Positions 14,355-23,631 are shown, counted from the first letter of the stretch. The stretch: DNA of 64,000 nt from Paenibacillus_AB hodogayensis (GCF_039536325.1 NZ_BAAAYO010000014.1:124001-188000); one strand, 5' to 3'. Numbers and translations are program-made. The notes: generated from the letters alone by a model not told the origin.

Positions 14355-15614
14355 TTACTGCCCGTGAACGACAAACGCGCGATATTTTTCGTAGTCGGCT
14401 GTCGAGCATTCCAGCGCCAACTTCGTGCCGTTCTCCTCGTATTCGGTATTCAACACGTGGGCGTTCTCGTTGAAGTAGGCGACTAGCTTTCCCTGATCGA
14501 ACGGGATCAGCATCTCGCACTGCATATAGTTGTCGAAAATGCGGTCCCGGATGCGCTGCATCAGCTCCTCCAAGCCAGTTTTCTGCATCGCGGAAACGTA
14601 TACCCGGTCTTCTTCCTGCCCCTCCGCAGCATCTCCTGCCAAATCGGCCTTGTTGTATACATACAGGACCGGAATATGATCCGCCCCCAGCTCCTTGACT
14701 GTATGGCGGGTAACGGCTATCAGCTGTTCATGCTCGGGGTTGGAGCTATCGACCACATGGAGCAGCAGGTCCGATTCGGCCACCTCCTCCAGCGTCGAGC
14801 GGAAAGCCTTGATTAGATGGTGCGGCAGGTTGCGAACGAACCCTACCGTATCGGTCAGCAGGAACGACTTGTTATCCGGCAGCTCGATGCTGCGGACGGA
14901 TGTCTCCAGCGTGGCGAACAGCATGTCGCGTGCCAGCACCGGCTTGCCGCCGGACGGATCGTATAGCTCCATCATCGCGTTCATCAGACTCGATTTGCCG
15001 GCATTCGTATAGCCGACCAGGCTGACGACCGGAACCCGGTTTTTTTGCCGCTGTTTGCGCTGTACTTGACGCTGGGCGACGAGCGTCTCCAGCTCCCTGT
15101 GCAAGGCGGTTATTTTCGATTCGATGCGACGCCGGTCCAACTCGAGCTTCGTTTCCCCGACCCCTTTGTTTTTCGTGCCGACGCCTCCGCTCTGCCGTCC
15201 CAGCGATTCGCGCAGCCCGATAAGGCGGGGAAGCATGTACTGCAATTGAGCCACCTCGACCTGCAGCTGCGCTTCCCGCGTCTGGGCGCGTTCGGCGAAT
15301 ATGTCCAGAATCAGAATGGTGCGGTCGATCACCTTGCAAGCAAGATCTTTCTCCAGATTGCGAATTTGCGAAGGAGACAGCTCGTCGTTGAAAATGACCA
15401 CATTCGCCTCAAGCTGGGCAAGCACAATCTCCAGCTCCTTCACCTTGCCGCTGCCGATATAGTGCGACGTATTCACATGACTGACCTTCTGGGTCATCTC
15501 ACCGACGACCTCTACGCCGCAGGCGGCCGCCAGATTGGCCAGTTCCGCCATTGATTCGGCAAAATCCGGCTGGTTGTTCAAATTGACACCCACGACTATC
15601 GCTCGTTGTTCCAT
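14355..15614 (-). CDS. hflX: Ribosome-associated GTPase HflX
   Basis: 419 residues, complete. The N-terminal HflX domain (SHYIGSGKVKEL, NDELSPSQIRNLE) precedes the coiled linker with RLIGLRESLGRQSGGVGT and GETKLELDRRRI. The G domain has GYTNAGKSS (G1), DTVGF (G3) and NKAD (G4). HflX splits or rescues stalled 70S/100S ribosomes, and relatives in Listeria confer macrolide/lincosamide resistance. AAGGATG lies before the ATG. A terminator hairpin in its own leader (15653-15686) suggests attenuation control. Confidence 0.96.
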   Translation of the reverse strand: MEQRAIVVGVNLNNQPDFAESMAELANLAAACGVEVVGEMTQKVSHVNTSHYIGSGKVKELEIVLAQLEANVVIFNDELSPSQIRNLEKDLACKVIDRTILILDIFAERAQTREAQLQVEVAQLQYMLPRLIGLRESLGRQSGGVGTKNKGVGETKLELDRRRIESKITALHRELETLVAQRQVQRKQRQKNRVPVVSLVGYTNAGKSSLMNAMMELYDPSGGKPVLARDMLFATLETSVRSIELPDNKSFLLTDTVGFVRNLPHHLIKAFRSTLEEVAESDLLLHVVDSSNPEHEQLIAVTRHTVKELGADHIPVLYVYNKADLAGDAAEGQEEDRVYVSAMQKTGLEELMQRIRDRIFDNYMQCEMLIPFDQGKLVAYFNENAHVLNTEYEENGTKLALECSTADYEKYRAFVVHGQ

Positions 15615-15652
15615 ATATAAATCATCCTTTCGTTACCGTTGTTTGGAAAAAC

Positions 15653-15686
15653 AAAAAAACACAGACGACGGGGCCGTTGCCTGTGT
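15653..15686 (-). terminator. Intrinsic terminator inside the hflX leader (attenuator candidate)
   Basis: On the minus strand ACACAG (15686-15681), an inner ACGG/CCGT stem, then CTGTGT (15664-15659) is followed by TTTTTTTGTTTTT, ending 40 bases before the hflX ATG. Because it precedes the gene on the same strand, it should block expression unless antiterminated. Confidence 0.7.
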
Positions 15687-16250
15687 AGAGGGCGAAGAGG
15701 ACATATGCAGGAAAAAAATCCACAAAGTGCAAGCCGAGCCACTTGCCCGTTCCGCGGTCGATACCGGGAACGACAAGTCGGCAGACAACGCCGGCAGCCG
15801 ACGGCCCGGCGAGATTGCCTCGCCTACCGCCGCTTCCGAACGTCTCGCCCGCATGGGAGCTTGTGGACAGACTTATCCTGAGTCCTCTGCACACAGGCAG
15901 AGCCTTTCACGCACCTAATCATTAGCGCAAAATTCTGACTCGGATAAAATCAATCACAAGCAACCCTCCGTTTCCTGAAAGTAAGTCGATTCTACCACAT
16001 GTATGCACCCTTGCGCAATGCCGCATACCGTTATAGTCAAGTCAATCGCATTAGACACAGTTCGACTATGCAGAGAAGGCGAAGGGGAGCCTTTGGGTCC
16101 GCAAAAGCGAAGCGGTCGCCTTTGAAATCGGATTCCGCCTGCTACCACCCAAACAGGGAATCCGATTTCAAGTGCGATTGGAGGAGCAAAGACTCGCCGC
16201 AGCCTCGCTTTGCCGGCGCTTTTTCTTAGGCGATTGCCCTGCCGTAATAG
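15687..16250. other. Long hflX leader region plus palindromic element
   Basis: No convincing gene. On the minus strand it forms the long upstream region of hflX; CTCTGC/GCAGAG (15885-15890, 15897-15902) is a further leader hairpin. TAATGA-like sequence near 15915 may be a -10. The part near 16013-16250 holds the inverted repeat described separately. Frames at 15622-15894 on the minus strand lack ribosome sites and look non-coding. Confidence 0.4.
16124..16169. repeat. Perfect 13-bp intergenic inverted repeat
   Basis: GAAATCGGATTCC (16124-16136) and GGAATCCGATTTC (16157-16169) are perfect reverse complements around a 20-base loop, within GC-rich flanks (CGAAGCGGTCGCCTTT on the left). No T-run. 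It has the look of a dispersed REP-like element; I recall similar sequence in Paenibacillus genomes but cannot check. Confidence 0.6.
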
Positions 16251-17648
16251 TCAAGGTTGCCGCTTCCACCCGAACGGCGTCGCGTTAAAGAACAGGTTCG
16301 GGTTCGCCTGCACATTATGGGCCCAGAACGTAAAATGCAGGTGCGGTCCGGTCGAGAAGCCGGTAGTCCCGACAAGTCCGATAATGTCGCCCTTCTTCAC
16401 CCGGTCTCCGGTCTTGACCCGCAGCTCGGACAGGTGCGCATATTGCGAGAACAGCCCCATGCCGTGATCGAGATAGATCGCATTGCCGGTCAAATACAGA
16501 CTGTCGGCCAAAGCCACGATGCCGTCGTTCGTCGCCTGGATCGGCGTCCCTTCCTTGGCCGCCAAATCAATGGCCAGGTGCGAGCTGTCCAGCTTGCCGT
16601 TAACGTAGCGCGTATAGCCATACGGCGTCGTCAGAATACCTTGAATCGGCTGCACGAACGGGCCGGTAAACAGAAATTCCGGCTCGGACTTGCTGCGCGC
16701 CGCATCGACCTTCTTCTGGTCGGCCTCAATGCGGTCAGTATCCTGCTTCATGCTTTCCATCTGCTTCGATACTTGCAAATATTGCGTCTCAAACTTCTTC
16801 GCTTTAATTGTCAGCAGTTGATCCCCGATCGGATAGTCGCCGGGCTTGACCGACAGCGTAACCGGCAAATACGTATAATAGCCGGCGCCGAACGGCTGCA
16901 GCGGGTACGTCTTGCCTTGCCATTCCACCTGCCCCGGTCGATTGCCCCGCACCAGCACGGCGTCACCCGGCGACGCCTGGCTCGGCATAATCGTCCACGC
17001 GGAGCGGAGCGCCTGCCGCGCCTGCTCCGGCGTGGCGAAGAAGGCCGCTTCCTGCGCGGTTTGCTCCTCGCGCCTCTTCTCCGCCTGCACCGCATCCAAC
17101 ACGACGGCCGTCACCTTCGCCTGCCAAGTCGTTCCGCCGTCTGTCGTCACGAGCAGCGGAGCGGGCAGCTCCGCTGCGTCGGCCACAAGCGCCCAGCCGA
17201 GCCGGTCGGTCATAAATTGCGCCTGCTTGACCGTATACGGTGTCGCCTCCAAGACCACTGTCTCCAACTTCGCCGCCTCCGCAGGCGCCAGGCTCCATTC
17301 CGAACGGGCGGCTGGCGCCGCAACGCCTTCCCCCGCTTCTCCTCCCTGCGCGTGAGCATCCCGCCACGTTGCGCCTGCATCGTCCGTCGCCTTCACGGTT
17401 CCGTCCGAATAACGCAGCCAGCCGTGCTCGAAATCGCTCATGCGGAATTCGACCGCCTCCGGCGCGCGCTTAATAAACGGCAGCGATTCGATAAAAGTGC
17501 CGGGGGACGGCGCGTGCGCGGGGCGCTGCCCGTATACCAGCACGGTCGCTCCGGCGGCCAGCGCCACCGTTACGAGCAGCCCCAGACCGAGCCTGCGGCG
17601 GCTTCGCGCCCCAGAGCTTCCTCTTGAAGCATATTTACGAACATCCAT
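16251..17648 (-). CDS. Membrane-anchored M23 metallopeptidase
   Basis: 465 residues from ATG 17648; an upstream extension to 17759 looks non-coding. A basic start and one transmembrane helix (about 18-38) anchor it. The middle (about 60-230) has W-x-x-DGT and TTDGGTTW motifs like YCF48-type beta-propeller repeats, followed by a coiled stretch (about 275-315). The C-terminal LytM/M23 domain has SSHLAIDLA (His and Asp zinc ligands) and GPHLHF (catalytic/zinc His). It probably cleaves peptidoglycan cross-links, possibly during sporulation or division; which one is unknown. Confidence 0.9.
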   Translation of the reverse strand: MDVRKYASRGSSGARSRRRLGLGLLVTVALAAGATVLVYGQRPAHAPSPGTFIESLPFIKRAPEAVEFRMSDFEHGWLRYSDGTVKATDDAGATWRDAHAQGGEAGEGVAAPAARSEWSLAPAEAAKLETVVLEATPYTVKQAQFMTDRLGWALVADAAELPAPLLVTTDGGTTWQAKVTAVVLDAVQAEKRREEQTAQEAAFFATPEQARQALRSAWTIMPSQASPGDAVLVRGNRPGQVEWQGKTYPLQPFGAGYYTYLPVTLSVKPGDYPIGDQLLTIKAKKFETQYLQVSKQMESMKQDTDRIEADQKKVDAARSKSEPEFLFTGPFVQPIQGILTTPYGYTRYVNGKLDSSHLAIDLAAKEGTPIQATNDGIVALADSLYLTGNAIYLDHGMGLFSQYAHLSELRVKTGDRVKKGDIIGLVGTTGFSTGPHLHFTFWAHNVQANPNLFFNATPFGWKRQP

Positions 17649-17851
17649 GATCCGGATTAGCCCTCCCTTATGATGATGTACAAGATTCTCAAGATCTCTA
17701 CTTTCTATAGTAATCAAGAAGCTGTCTTTTTTCCAATCCCCAGTCACATCGTGCCCCATACAATGGCTCCGTTCGGACGTCCCCTGTCACCAATGCGCCC
17801 ATCCGCCCATATGCTGTAGGCAAGATCTTATTTGCGAGGAGTTTGAGCCGC

Positions 17852-19774
17852 ATGATGAACGAGTTTCAAACGGAAGGCTTGCGGACAAGGACCCGGCCGG
17901 CATCTCCCTTCCCGGCTGGCGGCGGTCCGTCGTTCGGAACGATGCCCGTATGGTACGGAAATCGGCTGGTTATTGTCGTAGCCTGCTTCCCCGATGCCGA
18001 GGCGGCAGCCCGCTGCGGCGCTCCCCTGCTTGCCGCGCGCAGCGGCATGGAGCGCGCAGCTGTGCGCGCGATCCCGCTTTACCCGGTACAGGTCAAGACG
18101 AGCCGCGGCAACCTGTGGGGCTATATCGACGAGCGCGGGCGGGTCGTGCTAGCGCCGCAGTACGAGTACGCCCTCGATTTTCAGAACAACGGCCTGGCTA
18201 TCGTTCAGACTCACGACAAGCAGGGCGTTATCGACGCATCCGGCCGGTTTGTCATTCAACCGGTCTACGAATCGATCTCCCCTTTCTCGGAAGGCCGGTC
18301 CGCGGCGATCGACAGCCAAGGCTTCCGGGTCATCGACGAACGCGGGCGCGTGCTGACACCGGGCGCTTATTCGTATATCGGATCATACCGGGAGGGGAGG
18401 GCGGTTTTCGCCAAAAGCGGCCACGAGGGGGAAAGCCGGTACGGCTATTTGGATCGCGACGGCAAAGAAGTCATTCCCGACCGCTTCGTGGAAGCCGGCG
18501 ATTTCTCCGGCGGACGGGCGCTCGTCAAGCTCGGGGATAACCGCTATGCGTTGATCGACCCGAACGGCCGCCAGTTGGCGGCATTCTCTTACGCCTACGT
18601 AGGGCCGCCCGGGGAAGGACTGCTGGCCTTTCAACAGGAAGCGAACGGCAAGAACGGCTATATCGACGAGAAGGGCAACGTCGTCATCCCTCCCCGTTTT
18701 ACCGCAGCGCTTCCTTTCCAGGACGGCCGGGCTGTCGTCAATACCGCCGAGGACTACCATAACCGTTACGGCCTGATCGACCGGAAAGGCTCGTTTGTCA
18801 TCCAGCCGGTTTACAACGAAATCAACCCGCTGGGGGAAAAAAGGCTAGCCGTCGGCAAAGCTATCGATCCGCAGCAGCCGTTCATCGGTTCGACGTATGC
18901 GCTGGCCGATACGGACGGACGATTGCTGACCGATTTCCGTTTCCGTTCCATCGGCGAATTTCATCAAGGTTACGCCCCGGTATCGGATCGCACATCCACG
19001 TATTGGATCGATACGAACGGTCGGGCGGCAGCGAATTTGCCGAAAGCGGCGGGAAGCGGAACGATGGCTTTTATCGGCAAGCTGGTCAGCGCGAACATCG
19101 ATCAGCGTTTGTCCTATTACGACCGGACGGGACGCCTCGTCTGGCAGCCGAGCCCGGTCATTCCGCTTAAGCCGCCTTTTGCCGTAAGAGAAGTGAAATT
19201 CAAACCGAACCCGGACTATCTCGTCTATTATCCGCAAGTCGAGGGAATGGCCGATCCGAACGCCGAACGGAAGGTCAACCTCCGGCTGAAGCAGCTTTCC
19301 GCCGTAAAGCCGGTTCCGGCGCACGAGCAGTTGGAGGCCAGCTACACGGGCGATTTTGCCGTAGCCTTCTACCGCAATCATCTGCTCGTCCTGCAGCTGG
19401 ACGGCTACAATTTCCCGTTCGGAGCGGCGCACGGCATGCCGTCGAGAGAATACGTCCACGTGAATCTGCTGAACGGCGACATGTACGCGCTGAAGGACTT
19501 GTTCAAGGCCGGCAGCCCTTACGTGAACCGCATCAGCGATATCATCCGCAAGCGGATTGCCACCGATCCCGCGTACAGCTACGTATTCCCCGGCAGCTTC
19601 AAGCAGATCGCTCCCGACCAATTGTTCTACGTAACCGGGGACGCCTTGCACATCGTCTTCCCTCCTTACGAAATCGCCCCTTACGCCGCCGGCTTCCCGA
19701 CGTTCACGATCCCTTATGCGGAGCTTGCCGATATCATCGACACGAGCGGCGCCTTCTGGAAATCGTTCCACTAA
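17852..19774 (+). CDS. WG-repeat protein with C-terminal DUF3298 (RsiV-like) domain
   Basis: 640 residues from ATG 17852, after GCGAGGAG; a TTG at 17843 would abut that site. Residues about 80-430 contain eight or so WG-type repeats of the form G-Y-I-D-x-x-G-x-V-V-I-P-P-x-F/Y (for example GYIDERGRVVLAPQY). The C-terminal about 150 residues (YVHVNLLNGDMYALKDLF) match DUF3298, also the sensor part of the lysozyme-responsive RsiV. There is no clear signal peptide or membrane helix, odd for an extracellular fold. Role unknown. Confidence 0.85.
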   Translation: MMNEFQTEGLRTRTRPASPFPAGGGPSFGTMPVWYGNRLVIVVACFPDAEAAARCGAPLLAARSGMERAAVRAIPLYPVQVKTSRGNLWGYIDERGRVVLAPQYEYALDFQNNGLAIVQTHDKQGVIDASGRFVIQPVYESISPFSEGRSAAIDSQGFRVIDERGRVLTPGAYSYIGSYREGRAVFAKSGHEGESRYGYLDRDGKEVIPDRFVEAGDFSGGRALVKLGDNRYALIDPNGRQLAAFSYAYVGPPGEGLLAFQQEANGKNGYIDEKGNVVIPPRFTAALPFQDGRAVVNTAEDYHNRYGLIDRKGSFVIQPVYNEINPLGEKRLAVGKAIDPQQPFIGSTYALADTDGRLLTDFRFRSIGEFHQGYAPVSDRTSTYWIDTNGRAAANLPKAAGSGTMAFIGKLVSANIDQRLSYYDRTGRLVWQPSPVIPLKPPFAVREVKFKPNPDYLVYYPQVEGMADPNAERKVNLRLKQLSAVKPVPAHEQLEASYTGDFAVAFYRNHLLVLQLDGYNFPFGAAHGMPSREYVHVNLLNGDMYALKDLFKAGSPYVNRISDIIRKRIATDPAYSYVFPGSFKQIAPDQLFYVTGDALHIVFPPYEIAPYAAGFPTFTIPYAELADIIDTSGAFWKSFH

Positions 19775-19781
19775 ACCATAA

Positions 19782-19818
19782 AACCTCCAGTCCCACCGGA
19801 AGGGTGGAACTGGAGGTT
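19782..19818. terminator. Bidirectional terminator between convergent genes
   Basis: AACCTCCAGT (19782-19791) with ACTGGAGGTT (19809-19818), extended inwards by CCACC/GGTGG. The minus strand runs into TTTTA and the plus side into ATAAAA-flanked sequence. It separates the WG-repeat and amidase genes. Confidence 0.8.
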
Positions 19819-19838
19819 ATGGAATGCCGGAAGCCGCA

Positions 19839-21008
19839 TCAGCCGCCGAAGTAATCCTTCAGTCCGGCAACGATGGCCTGTGCCGCTTTCTTCTGATAAT
19901 CGTCCTTGCGCACAAGCGCCTCGTCGCCCGAATCGCTCAGAAAGCCGAGCTCCAGCAATACGGCTGGCCGGTTATTTTCCCGAAGCACATGGTAGTCGCC
20001 GAAGGAAATGCCGTTGCTTTTCAAGCCGGTGCCTTTGCCCAAGCGGGCTTCGATGCTTCTTGCGAGCGGACGGTCTTTGGATTCCGAGTAATAGTACGTC
20101 AGCGTGCCGGACACTTTTTTGGGAGACGCGTTATAATGAACGCTGATGAAAGCGTCCGCCCGCTTGCTGTTGCTGACAGCGGCTCGATCGGACAGATCGG
20201 GCTGCTCGTCGTCGCGCGTCCGGGTCATGACCACCTTCGCTCCGGCGGAACGGAGCTCCTCCGCCAAATACTTGGCGGTTTTCAGGTTGACGGTTTTCTC
20301 CGACGTCTTGTAGGTGCCTCCGATGACGCCCGGATCGTTGCCACCGTGTCCCGGATCGATCACGATCAGCTTGCCCTTGAGCCCGCCCTTGGGCGTTGGC
20401 GCTTGATCCTTCGTCTGCTCCTTGTACGCGGTTTTGGCGACCGCCGTATCGCTGGACTCGTCCACATAACGCGCCGACACCCAGCCGGCATTTCCTTGCG
20501 GCGTCTTCACCTGAAGCCAGCCGTCCTGCCGCTTGACAATCGCAAGCCGGGTTCCCTTCGCCACCAGCTCCAGCGCCTTGGAGTCGGTCCCGGGGCCGCT
20601 GCGCAGCCACAGCTGGTCTGCCTGGACGGTTCCGGACGTACTGCCGGAGGCGTTCGCCACCGATACGTCGGACTTCCCGCTCGTCTTCGATGCGGTAGTT
20701 CCCGATTTCGAGTCGGAGGTTGAACCCGCTTTCACCAAATAGTGGCCGGCCACCCAACCCGTCAGCTTGCCAGACTGTACTTTGGCCCAACCGTAGGATT
20801 CCGTCGAAACGCTGACGACCGCGCCCTTGCTTAAGGAGCCGACTACCGCCCCGCGGGCGGCCGGTTCGGCGCGAATGATCAGCGAGTCGGTCGCTACCCG
20901 GGCCGAAAAAGAGTCGGCATGCGCTTTTTCCGCCAATGGCAGCAGGAGGCCCAGCAGGCCGAATAGCAAGGCGCACAGGAAAGCCGCTTTCCGTACCATT
21001 CGATTCAT
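19839..21008 (-). CDS. SH3b-SH3b-Amidase_3 cell-wall amidase
   Basis: 389 residues. A signal peptide (to about residue 32, KAHADSFS) precedes two bacterial SH3 modules (about 32-95, SLIIRAEPAARGAVVG; and 118-185, QLWLRSGPGTDSKALE). A C-terminal Amidase_3 domain follows with IDPGHGGNDPG (zinc His), SVHYNA (second zinc His) and VLLELGFLS (catalytic Glu). It hydrolyses MurNAc-L-Ala bonds; SH3b modules bind wall peptides. Domain order is reversed relative to the amidase at 3246-4289, whose binding module is C-terminal. Monocistronic. Confidence 0.94.
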   Translation of the reverse strand: MNRMVRKAAFLCALLFGLLGLLLPLAEKAHADSFSARVATDSLIIRAEPAARGAVVGSLSKGAVVSVSTESYGWAKVQSGKLTGWVAGHYLVKAGSTSDSKSGTTASKTSGKSDVSVANASGSTSGTVQADQLWLRSGPGTDSKALELVAKGTRLAIVKRQDGWLQVKTPQGNAGWVSARYVDESSDTAVAKTAYKEQTKDQAPTPKGGLKGKLIVIDPGHGGNDPGVIGGTYKTSEKTVNLKTAKYLAEELRSAGAKVVMTRTRDDEQPDLSDRAAVSNSKRADAFISVHYNASPKKVSGTLTYYYSESKDRPLARSIEARLGKGTGLKSNGISFGDYHVLRENNRPAVLLELGFLSDSGDEALVRKDDYQKKAAQAIVAGLKDYFGG

Positions 21009-21391
21009 AGTAGCCCTCTTGATTCCGTTATGCGTATTTTATTGCTATGCTTTAATCTACCATTTCCGACACGAGGACACAACCACCGACAGAACCGTTT
21101 TTTCGCCCTTCAGACCATAAAAACGGCTCGAAGAACGTCGAATGGACTCCGTTTCGACGTTAACGGCGCAGTTTTTCGAGAGACGCTGTCGCCTCTCCCA
21201 GCCGCCTGACAGCAGCAATGGCGGCGGTTATCGCCGCATTTCGGGCAGCCGCTTCCCGAGTTCAACAAATCCCGCCCCGACGGCACCAAAAAAATTGCAA
21301 AAAAGCGGCGAAACGTGTAAACTATTGCATTCAATATACCGTCAAATAGAGTATAGAGAACAGCGTGGCTGGTGAGAGAGGGACTGGGCTT
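21009..21391. other. Divergent intergenic region with promoter and palindrome
   Basis: For the deacetylase, TTGCAA (21295-21300) and TAAACT (21318-21323) with a 17-base spacer make a good SigA-type promoter. Further upstream AACGTCGAA (21134-21142) and TTCGACGTT (21153-21161) form a perfect inverted repeat with a 10-base spacer that could be an operator or small terminator. No gene seen. Confidence 0.5.
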
Positions 21392-22333
21392 ATGGGAAGA
21401 CGAAGAGGTTGGAAAGTAACGGTGATGAGTGCGGTCATGCTGTTGATTTTTACCGGCTACACCAGCGAAACGACGGTGCTGACCGGGGGCGAGCCTTTAT
21501 TGGCCGGGCCCGGCATGACGGCGGATAACGCCGGGGAGGAAAGCGCAGTCGTTTCGGCGAAAAATCCGTCCGCCGCCACAGGCAAAGCGTCCCAGCCGGG
21601 GGCAACGACGAACGAGCGGGGTGCCGGGACGCCGGCTGCCGCGACGAAGGCGAACGGGGGCACGGTTGCCAATCCCCCGCTACAGCCGGCCAAAACCGAC
21701 ACGCCGACGTCCGGGAGCGTCAAGCAGGCGGGAACGCGCAAGCACGATGAAAAGCGGGTCGCTTTGACGTTCGACGACGGCCCGGACAAGAAGTACACGC
21801 CGCTTATCCTGGAGGTCTTGAAGAAGCAGGAGGTCAAGGCTACCTTTTTCGTCGTCGGCTTGCAAGTGTCCAAGTATGGGGATATGCTCAAGCGGATTTC
21901 GGAAGAAGGGCACGCCATCGGCAACCATACGTGGGATCATGCGGACTTGACCAAGCGGACTACAAAGGAAGTAGCGGAAGAAATCGACAAAGCCGATGAA
22001 GCCATTCGCCATGCGCTAGGCAAGAACACCGACTTGTTCCGCGCACCCTACGGAGCGACCAACGACAACGTCAAGCAAGCCGTAGGCCAGGAACGCCGTT
22101 CGATCGGCTGGACCGTCGATACCCGCGACTGGGCCGGTACAACCCCGGCGGAAATGCTGGAGAAGGTGAAGAAGCAGACGAAACCTGACGGTATTATTCT
22201 GATGCACTGCTTCGGCGGCAAGAACGGCAAGCTGGACAACACCATCGAGGCGCTTCCGCAAGTGATCGACTATTTAAGAGGGGAAGGCTTCACCTTCGTC
22301 ACCGTACCCGAGCTGCTGGCCGAGCAAGCGTAA
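21392..22333 (+). CDS. Polysaccharide deacetylase (NodB fold), exported
   Basis: 313 residues from ATG 21392 (after GAGAGAGGG); an in-frame GTG at 21365 lacks a better site. A membrane/signal segment (about 8-26) and a low-complexity Ala/Thr/Gly/Pro linker (about 40-112) precede the NodB domain. CE4 motifs are all present: TFDDGP (metal Asp and catalytic Asp), HTWDH, RAPYG, DTRDW and ILMHC. It removes acetyl groups from peptidoglycan GlcNAc/MurNAc or chitin-like glycans outside the cell. Flanked by its own promoter and terminator. Confidence 0.94.
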   Translation: MGRRRGWKVTVMSAVMLLIFTGYTSETTVLTGGEPLLAGPGMTADNAGEESAVVSAKNPSAATGKASQPGATTNERGAGTPAAATKANGGTVANPPLQPAKTDTPTSGSVKQAGTRKHDEKRVALTFDDGPDKKYTPLILEVLKKQEVKATFFVVGLQVSKYGDMLKRISEEGHAIGNHTWDHADLTKRTTKEVAEEIDKADEAIRHALGKNTDLFRAPYGATNDNVKQAVGQERRSIGWTVDTRDWAGTTPAEMLEKVKKQTKPDGIILMHCFGGKNGKLDNTIEALPQVIDYLRGEGFTFVTVPELLAEQA

Positions 22334-22362
22334 CCGGCAAAGGTCTGTCCCAAAAACCAAAC

Positions 22363-22408
22363 AAAGAAGCTTCCGGAGCCGCTCAGCGCGGGGATGGAAG
22401 CTTCTTTT
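22363..22408. terminator. Terminator between deacetylase and nitric oxide synthase genes
   Basis: AAAGAAGCTTCC (22363-22374) and GGAAGCTTCTTT (22396-22407) form a perfect 12-bp stem ending in TTTT. It serves both converging transcripts. Confidence 0.85.
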
Positions 22409-22433
22409 GCCGATTTCGTTACGCAGGTGAGCC

Positions 22434-23531
22434 TCAATCGTCCTCAAGCTCCTGGTAGAAAAAATTCGGCGTGACGACCCGATCGGTATAATGTTTATGA
22501 AAAATCGACGTCGTGGCCGGAGAAACGGGAGGGATAAGCCAAGTCCAATCCCCTGTCGTCTCCCGGCCGCTTCGGCGCTCCCGCTCCTCGAAGCTGGCGA
22601 ACTGTTTCGCGGCCGTATGATGATCGACGATCATGACGCCATGCTCGCGAAACGAGTGCAGCACCGCCACGTTCAACTCGACCAGCGCTTTGTCGCGCCA
22701 CAGAGACGACTCCCGCGACGTATCCAGCCCCATCAGGGATGCGACGCGAGGCAGCATATTGTACCGGTGCACGTCGGCCAAATTACGCGCCCCGATCTCC
22801 GTTCCCATGTACCAGCCGTTGAACGGCGCCGCCGTATACGAGATGCCGCCTATTTCCAGACGCATGTTGGAGACGATCGGCACCGCATACCACTGCAGCC
22901 GCAAGTCCGCGAAAGCCGGCAGCTCCGGATGGGTCAACGGGACTTCCATCACCGTGCCCGGCGGAATCGGGAACAGACGCGGCTTGCGTCCGTCCGCTTG
23001 GACAACAAGCGGCAGGATGTCGAATGCGGTCCCTTCACCGCGCCACCCCAGCTCCATGCATCGCTTCGTAAACGATACCGAATCGGGATCGCCGACAATG
23101 CCATGCTCGGTCTCGTAGCCGGCGTAACGAATCAGTTGATAGTTCCATATGCGCACCTGCCGCCGAGGCCCGCAGAACGGACGGAAGACGGTAATCGCAG
23201 GCCGGATTTTGCCGCCGTTCGTCGCGTTGGCGATATGCGCGATCAGCGCTTCCGCCATCTGTTCTTCCGTCTCCAGCCCCCGGGCGTCCCACACTTCGAG
23301 CGTTTCCCAGAACAGCCGGCCGATGCACCGGTTGCTGTTGCGCCATGCCATCCTGGCGCCGTAGCGCAGTTCCTCCTGCGTATGCGAATAAGTGCCCGTC
23401 TCGGCGATTTCCCGTCCCGCCTCCCGCAAGCGCCGCTGTATCTCGTCTTCGCTCTTGCCCAGCTCTCTGCCGCAAGTCCGGATAAACTGTTCCGCTTCCT
23501 CCACCAGCATCGTCGTCGCCTGTATCGTCAT
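22434..23531 (-). CDS. nos: Nitric oxide synthase oxygenase
   Basis: 365 residues, the length of bacterial NOS, which is only the oxygenase domain and borrows electrons from cellular reductases. It converts L-arginine to citrulline and NO. The haem thiolate is Cys69 in AWRNSNRCIGR; other NOS blocks are TNGGKIRPAIT, FNGWYMGTEIGARN (with the substrate-binding Glu), MIVDHHTAA and TGDWTWLIPP. In Bacillus, NO protects against oxidative stress and antibiotics. Monocistronic; no flavodoxin or reductase neighbour. The start is ATG 23531 with a weak purine site. Confidence 0.97.
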   Translation of the reverse strand: MTIQATTMLVEEAEQFIRTCGRELGKSEDEIQRRLREAGREIAETGTYSHTQEELRYGARMAWRNSNRCIGRLFWETLEVWDARGLETEEQMAEALIAHIANATNGGKIRPAITVFRPFCGPRRQVRIWNYQLIRYAGYETEHGIVGDPDSVSFTKRCMELGWRGEGTAFDILPLVVQADGRKPRLFPIPPGTVMEVPLTHPELPAFADLRLQWYAVPIVSNMRLEIGGISYTAAPFNGWYMGTEIGARNLADVHRYNMLPRVASLMGLDTSRESSLWRDKALVELNVAVLHSFREHGVMIVDHHTAAKQFASFEERERRSGRETTGDWTWLIPPVSPATTSIFHKHYTDRVVTPNFFYQELEDD

Positions 23532-23631
23532 GCGTGCTTGATCTCCGTTTCGTGTATGGCATGAATAGCTTTATTATACCTGAAACGGTCAAAAGCCAAC
23601 AAACGAGCACTTTGTGAACCTTGCGCGCAAA

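Noticed and set aside
16257..17627. 456-codon plus-strand frame
   Set aside because: Antisense of the M23 peptidase gene; composition extremely Arg/Leu/Gln-rich, typical of a shadow in GC-rich DNA.
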